27,640 bases of DNA from an uncultured Verrucomicrobiae bacterium (GTDB taxonomy: Bacteria; Verrucomicrobiota; Verrucomicrobiia; Verrucomicrobiales; Akkermansiaceae). Location: positions 1 through 27,640 of the forward strand of contig CALGOH010000194.1 of NCBI GenBank assembly GCA_937957985.1, given 5' to 3'. The notes under the pieces are model-generated. The model saw nothing but the letters and a program-made list of their open reading frames with translations. It ran no database searches and was not told where the DNA came from. Shown piece after piece: positions 23,573 to 27,640 of the stretch (position 1 is the stretch's first letter; the number at the start of each line of letters is the position of its first letter). A program made the translations under genes and the position numbers.

Positions 23573-26500
23573 CCGGCAGCAGGCCCGTCGCGTCGGCATT
23601 CGGATCGGCCGCACCGAGCAGCCACGCCATGCCGTTGTCGATGCCGTCGCCGTTGTCGTCGGCGGCGAAGCCCCCGCCTCCGTTCGACCAGGCCTCGTAG
23701 GCCGTCTGCCCGGTGCCCGTCAGGTTGATCACGAAGGACCCATCGACGGGGTCGTTGCTGGCGATGGTGATCGTCGCACTGCGCGCGCCCGCCGCCTGCG
23801 GGGTGAACCGAACCGTGAGGTTGGTGGTTCCTCCGCCCGAGCTTACCGGAGTGGACGGCTGGGCCGTCACCGAGAAGTCTCCCGGGTGGGTGCCCCCGAC
23901 CACCACGTAGTCGGGAGGCGTGCCCGTCAGGTTGAGGTCTGCGGTGCCGTTGTTGGTGATGGTGAAGACCAGGTCGGCGTTCGTGCCGATGACATGGGTG
24001 CCGAAGTCCTTCGAGCCGCCGTTGCCGATGGCACTGCCCTGATCCACCGCAATGTCGGGGGCTCCACCGACTCCGGTGTATTCCAACCAAAGTTCGTCAA
24101 CGCCGCCGTTATCAACGATTGTCAGTTGATAGTCTGGGATCCCCGGGTCCGCAGGCGTGCCGGTAATACCCAAGGCAGCGGTCATCAGCAGATAGTCTGA
24201 CGAATTGTCCACCGTACCACTGACGGTGATCGCATGGCCGGCAACCAGCGTAAGCGACTTCGTCGAGGTGGTCGTGGCGGTGGCGGGAGACCCTGTATTG
24301 AGGCTCAAGCCAAGCGTGGCTCCCGAATTCACCGTGATCGCCGAGTTCTGGCTGCCGCCGACCAGAGCCAGCGTGCCGGTGGAGACGGTCGTGTTGCCGG
24401 TGTAGGTGTTGGCACCGCCAAGCACCAGCGTGCCGTTGCCGTTCTTGGTCAGCGTCCGGGTCCCGCTCTGGCCGATGCCGCCGCCCACGGTGAGGGTGCC
24501 AGCGCTGACGGTCACGGTGCGGTTGGCGTTGATCGTCACGGCGCCGGTCCCAAGGTTCAGGTCGTTCGAGCCGGTGAATGCGATGTTCGCGTTCCAATTC
24601 TGAAGGTTGGCCGTGTTCAGGACGACAGGGCTTCCGGAGGTGTTGTCGATCGTTCCATTGGTGATGGTGAATGGTCCCGAACCCAGCGCCGAGGCATGGT
24701 TGATCTTGAGGGTGGCGCCACCGCTGTAGGTCAGGCCACCCGAGAAGGTGTTCGCACCGTCGAGCGTGAGCGTATGACCGCTGCCGGCGATCGTCAGGCT
24801 GCGGCTACCTCCCGTCTCATCGATGTCACCGCCTATGTTGGTTTCCCAGAAGTTGTTCGCGCTTGTGACCGTGACGTTGCCACCCAACGTGACATTGCCA
24901 TCGTGATTCCAAACGGCCGTGCCGGTAACTCCCCGGTAAACCCCGAAGCTGGCATTCCAGACGCTGTCATTGTCGGTGGTGAAGGTGCCGGCGCTATTTG
25001 TCCGAATCCTTCCCCCGTTGATGGTCAGGGTGTCGGTGCCCCATCCCTCGTAGGGACTTTCGGTATCCACGAAGAGATCGCCAGCGTTAAGCACCACCCC
25101 GCCCGTGAACGTATTCTCTCCGGAAAGGCGGAGGGTTCCCGCTCCGTCCTTCTGGAGTCCTTCGTTGCCATCGATGACACTGTTGATGGTGAGCTGGTTG
25201 GACGGCACATCAATCACCGGGGTTCCGGAAGAAACATCCAGCGTGAGCGTGTTGCCTCCGCCATTGATCGTGTAGGCGGAGCCCGACATGATCCCGCCGG
25301 CAACGATATCGTCACCCAGCGTGATGGTCCCGCCCGCACCGCCGAGTATCGCGGCGTCGAGATTGCCGTTCTGCCACGCGTCGTGGGCGGTGAAGCCTTT
25401 GTCCCAGTTCTCGATGAGGGCATCCCAGGTGCCGTTGCCGCCGGCACTGGCAGCGTCGCCATCGGTGCCGATATCCACCGCGCCGCCATCCCAGAATGCA
25501 AGGCCTGAGGCGCTGCCGGTGTTGTTGATGATGCCCGTGTTTGCCTCGAAGAACGCATTGAAGGCGCCAACTCCAGCGCCGCCGTTGTCGGCCCCGCTAT
25601 CGCCGTGACCATACTGACCCGGAGCCATGGGGCTTCCTCCGAGGACAAGGAAGAGCACGGTATCCGGATTACCGCTGCTGAAGTTCAGGTCGAGCTTGGC
25701 TCCATTGTCGACGGACACCACGGAAAGATCTCCCAAGTTGCTGTTGTTGGTGCCGTCTCCGATTGAGAGGGTGCCGCCGGTGACCGTGGTCGGTCCGGTG
25801 TAGGAGTTGACGGCCCCGAGGACGAGGGTTCCCGGACCCGCCTTGGTGATACCGAGGCCCGCCGAGCCTTCGGCGACCTCGCCGCCGTAGCTGAGGGTCG
25901 TCGCCGCGTTCTGAACGGTCACCTGGCGCGTGGCACCGATCACGACCACCTTGCCATTACCCAGGTAGAGGTCACTGTTCGCACCATTGCTGCCGATGAA
26001 GGTCCAGTCGGCTTCCCAGGTCATTCCCGGGTTGAAGGCCGAGGTGGCGATGGCCGCGCCACTGGTGTTGTCGAGGCTGCCACCCCTGAATCTGAAATCG
26101 TTGTCGCCGCCGGATCCGGTGTTGTCGTCCTTCACGGCCCCCGGGTGGTTGTAGTGCAGCGTGCCTCCGTTGAGCTGGATGGAGCGGCTGCTGTTCTGCA
26201 GGCTGCCGGTGCCGCCGATGATGAAGTCACCGCCCTCGATGAAGTGTTCGTAAGCCCGAGCTGTACCGGTCAGTGTCCAGGTTCCGCTGCTCATCTTGAT
26301 CTTGGAGTTATTGTCGCTGACCCCCACCAAGGTGTTACCCGTCGTACTACCCGCCAACCTCGTCACTCCGGCGCCACTGACCGTCCCAAGAGCCACGCTT
26401 CCCGACGCCGGGGCGAACACCACTTGGTTATTAAACTGGGATCCCGAATAGACGATATTCGGAGACCCGGTGATGGCGGAAGTGATGAAGCCGAAGTCGG

Positions 26501-26906
26501 TGAAGTTCACTTGGTTTGTGAAGTTCGGCTTGATGGAACCACCGACGCCGAAGTTCAACGTGCCGCCATCGATCGTGTATTTGTTGGTCGAAGACAAGTT
26601 GCTGAACGAAAGGGTGTTGAGATCGATCGGTCCACTGACCGTCACGGTGCCGGCCGTGCCGCCGAAGACGGCGGTGTCGTCGCCGCTGGCATCACCATCC
26701 CAGGCGATGTCGGAGCCGCCAGTGGCCGCGTCGTCCCAGTTGGTGGTGGCTCCGCCCCAGGTGCCGTCTCCGCCGTTGGCGTTGGCATCGGTGTCGTTGC
26801 CGTCCCAGTAGGCGGTTTCGGTTGCGGCGCTTGTTATGGGGACGGCACCCATCATGGCGAACGCGACGAGCGTCGCCGCGGCGGCAATGTGTGGATTTGG
26901 TTTCAT
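23289..26906 (-). CDS. Secreted surface protein with autotransporter-associated beta-strand repeats and choice-of-anchor D domain
   Basis: The 1205-residue product starts with a signal peptide (about residues 1-27, MKPNPHIAAAATLVAFAMMG ... TSAATE). It has several units beginning WDGxxxxxxGGxGTWxxxxxNWD (near residues 33 and about 510), and beta-helix repeats of the autotransporter-associated type: GTLVLGAVNSYTGPTTV, GTLRLSGENTFTGGVVL and GTLVLGGANTYTGNTTVS. From about residue 940 a choice-of-anchor D (ASPM/Hydin-like) domain follows (FGTHVIGTNADLVFTITNNG ... ITIASNDPVDGSFVINLTGTG split by description). The last 120 residues (from YEAWSNGGGG, then NGDGIDNGMAW) form a C-terminal module shared with the neighbour. 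No C-terminal beta-barrel is seen, so it is not a classical type V autotransporter despite the repeats. The start at 26906 is set by the signal peptide. Its role on the cell surface is unknown. Confidence 0.88.
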   Translation of the reverse strand: MKPNPHIAAAATLVAFAMMGAVPITSAATETAYWDGNDTDANANGGDGTWGGATTNWDDAATGGSDIAWDGDASGDDTAVFGGTAGTVTVSGPIDLNTLSFSNLSSTNKYTIDGGTLNFGVGGSIKPNFTNQVNFTDFGFITSAITGSPNIVYSGSQFNNQVVFAPASGSVALGTVSGAGVTRLAGSTTGNTLVGVSDNNSKIKMSSGTWTLTGTARAYEHFIEGGDFIIGGTGSLQNSSRSIQLNGGTLHYNHPGAVKDDNTGSGGDNDFRFRGGSLDNTSGAAIATSAFNPGMTWEADWTFIGSNGANSDLYLGNGKVVVIGATRQVTVQNAATTLSYGGEVAEGSAGLGITKAGPGTLVLGAVNSYTGPTTVTGGTLSIGDGTNNSNLGDLSVVSVDNGAKLDLNFSSGNPDTVLFLVLGGSPMAPGQYGHGDSGADNGGAGVGAFNAFFEANTGIINNTGSASGLAFWDGGAVDIGTDGDAASAGGNGTWDALIENWDKGFTAHDAWQNGNLDAAILGGAGGTITLGDDIVAGGIMSGSAYTINGGGNTLTLDVSSGTPVIDVPSNQLTINSVIDGNEGLQKDGAGTLRLSGENTFTGGVVLNAGDLFVDTESPYEGWGTDTLTINGGRIRTNSAGTFTTDNDSVWNASFGVYRGVTGTAVWNHDGNVTLGGNVTVTSANNFWETNIGGDIDETGGSRSLTIAGSGHTLTLDGANTFSGGLTYSGGATLKINHASALGSGPFTITNGTIDNTSGSPVVLNTANLQNWNANIAFTGSNDLNLGTGAVTINANRTVTVSAGTLTVGGGIGQSGTRTLTKNGNGTLVLGGANTYTGNTTVSTGTLALVGGSQNSAITVNSGATLGLSLNTGSPATATTTSTKSLTLVAGHAITVSGTVDNSSDYLLMTAALGITGTPADPGIPDYQLTIVDNGGVDELWLEYTGVGGAPDIAVDQGSAIGNGGSKDFGTHVIGTNADLVFTITNNGTADLNLTGTPPDYVVVGGTHPGDFSVTAQPSTPVSSGGGTTNLTVRFTPQAAGARSATITIASNDPVDGSFVINLTGTGQTAYEAWSNGGGGFAADDNGDGIDNGMAWLLGAADPNADATGLLPGVSESGGDLVLTFNCLPVAARGGASLKVAYSATLAGWTPTTNVVPDATGADAGGVVSYLVSGPSGSPSVKSVTATIDSSAAAGGKLFGRLEGTE

Positions 26907-27304
26907 GGGGCTTCGGTTGGGTTCTGAATCCGCGTGCCAGCGACCAAGGTAAGGACGTCTGACAATCTGTCCGCTAAAGAAACCGTCATGGCCCCTTCCA
27001 CCAGCATTTTTCGTTCTCGTCACTTGCCTATTTGCTGGGCATTTGATGCCCGTCGTGGGGGGGAGGATTTCAGGTCATATATCAACTCCTTGAGATTACC
27101 TCCCCATCTTGAAATCAGCGCCAAGCAGACGCCAAGGTCGCCAAGCTGGACCAATGAGATCCTTCAAATTCCATGCCTTCGCGCTCCTGGCTTCCTGGAG
27201 GTTCCAGTGATCGACATCCAAAACGGTCAGGCCGGCTTTCCGGTGGATGCATCCGAGACCCCTTCCGGGCAGGCGACCGGGAGCGGCGCCATCCCGGCAA
27301 GAAA
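26907..27304. other. Intergenic region upstream of the first surface-protein gene
   Basis: No gene is seen. It must hold the promoter of the minus-strand gene starting at 26906, but no clear -35/-10 pair is recognised. A 6-bp hairpin GGGCAT/ATGCCC is at 27037-27051. At 27119-27153 the minus strand reads CCAGCTTGGCGACCTTGGCG and on, a low-complexity stretch of CTTGGCG units. Confidence 0.5.
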
Positions 27305-27336
27305 AACGCCGCTCCCCGCGATCGGGAAGCGGCGTT
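27305..27336 (-). terminator. Rho-independent terminator of the second surface-protein gene
   Basis: A 14-bp stem (AACGCCGCTCCCCG with CGGGAAGCGGCGTT, one G-T wobble on the minus strand) and a 4-base loop are followed on the minus strand by a T run (GTTTTTCTTG). It lies 20 bases after the stop codon at 27357, at the same distance as the first terminator at 23238. Confidence 0.9.
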
Positions 27337-27356
27337 GGGATTCACTCAGGCAGAAC

Positions 27357-27640
27357 TCACTCGGTGCCCTCGAGGCGGCCGAAGAGCTTGCCTCCGGCGG
27401 CCGCCGACGAGTCGATCGTCGCCGTCACGCTGTTGACTGAGGGAGAGCCGCTTGGTCCGCTGACCACGTAGCTCACCACTCCGCCGGCATCGGCACCGCT
27501 GGCATCCGGCACCACATTGGTCGTCGGCGTCCATCCCGCCAGCGTCGCGCTGTACGCCACCTTCAGACTCGCGCCACCACGCGCCGCCACCGGCAGGCAG
27601 TTGAAGGTGAGCACCAGGTCGCCGCCGCTTTCGCTGACAC
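27357..27640 (-). CDS. C-terminal part of a second surface protein (paralog, runs off window)
   Basis: The last 93 or so codons are present: VSESGGDLVLTFNCLPVAAR, then GGASLKVAYSATLAGWTP and TIDSSAAAGGKLFGRLEGTE. This is almost the same as the C-terminus of the gene ending at 23289, with only about three amino-acid differences (for example SVNSV for SVKSV). The N-terminal part is outside the window, but the shared module suggests another secreted repeat protein. Its position directly upstream on the same strand, with its own terminator, points to a tandem duplication or to gene conversion. Confidence 0.85.
   Translation of the reverse strand, partial: VSESGGDLVLTFNCLPVAARGGASLKVAYSATLAGWTPTTNVVPDASGADAGGVVSYVVSGPSGSPSVNSVTATIDSSAAAGGKLFGRLEGTE

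Larger units (their letters stand above)
27305..27640 (-). repeat. Direct repeat copy 2: 3' module and terminator of the surface-protein genes
   Basis: This is the counterpart of 23238-23572. The coding part is about 94 percent identical by eye; the terminator stems differ in sequence but keep the pairing, so both are under selection to fold. The repeat continues beyond the window. Confidence 0.9.

Noticed and set aside
24234..25508. A 424-residue plus-strand open frame
   Set aside because: It is antisense to the beta-strand repeat region of the surface-protein gene and shows no family features.

Overview
The window reads as GC-rich chromosomal DNA of a verrucomicrobial bacterium, probably from the Haloferula/Luteolibacter part of the phylum. 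This is inferred from the autotransporter-associated beta-strand repeat proteins with a choice-of-anchor D domain, from the housekeeping gene content, and from short structured repeats between genes. No rRNA or complete tRNA gene is visible, so the lineage rests on protein style only. Nearly all genes lie on the minus strand; pabB, a toxin-antitoxin cluster and a broken nucleotidyltransferase gene are on the plus strand.

Layout from left to right: (1) 1-1617, minus: a winged-helix regulator, holA (DNA polymerase III delta) and the start of a membrane protein cut by the window edge, tightly packed. (2) 1769-9424, minus: a tandem-domain universal stress protein, then a Mrp/Mnh multisubunit cation/proton antiporter operon in the order AB(fused)-C-D-E-F-G, then a bacterial eRF1-like (baeRF) protein. 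The antiporter exports Na+ (or K+) in exchange for protons across the inner membrane. (3) 9546-14709, minus: a small outer-membrane beta-barrel protein with its own terminator, a predicted lipoprotein aminopeptidase (PF10023 type), tadA, and a two-gene unit of a membrane TPR-like protein and a pseudokinase joined to a degenerate formylglycine-generating-enzyme domain. (4) 14819-17078, plus: pabB, whose 3' end runs into a toxin-antitoxin island. The island holds an antitoxin, a truncated RelE-like remnant, a PIN-domain toxin and its small partner. (5) 17079-17445: a gene-poor stretch. (6) 17446-22280, minus: a cytosolic parvulin-like protein overlapping rpe, then carB. (7) 22453-23021, plus: a nucleotidyltransferase-like gene with a one-base frameshift. 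(8) 23148-27640: a perfect 25-bp inverted repeat, then two tandem autotransporter-repeat surface protein genes on the minus strand with nearly identical 3' ends and terminators. The second is cut by the window edge.

The most unusual items are the doubly degenerate pseudokinase/FGE-like protein with its TPR partner, the layered toxin-antitoxin island that appears to have supplied the end of pabB, the stress-protein/antiporter/release-factor-like neighbourhood, the frameshifted nucleotidyltransferase, the duplicated surface-protein 3' module, and several structured intergenic repeats. I did not find a clearly new defence or metabolic system. The pseudokinase pair is the best candidate for undescribed biology.
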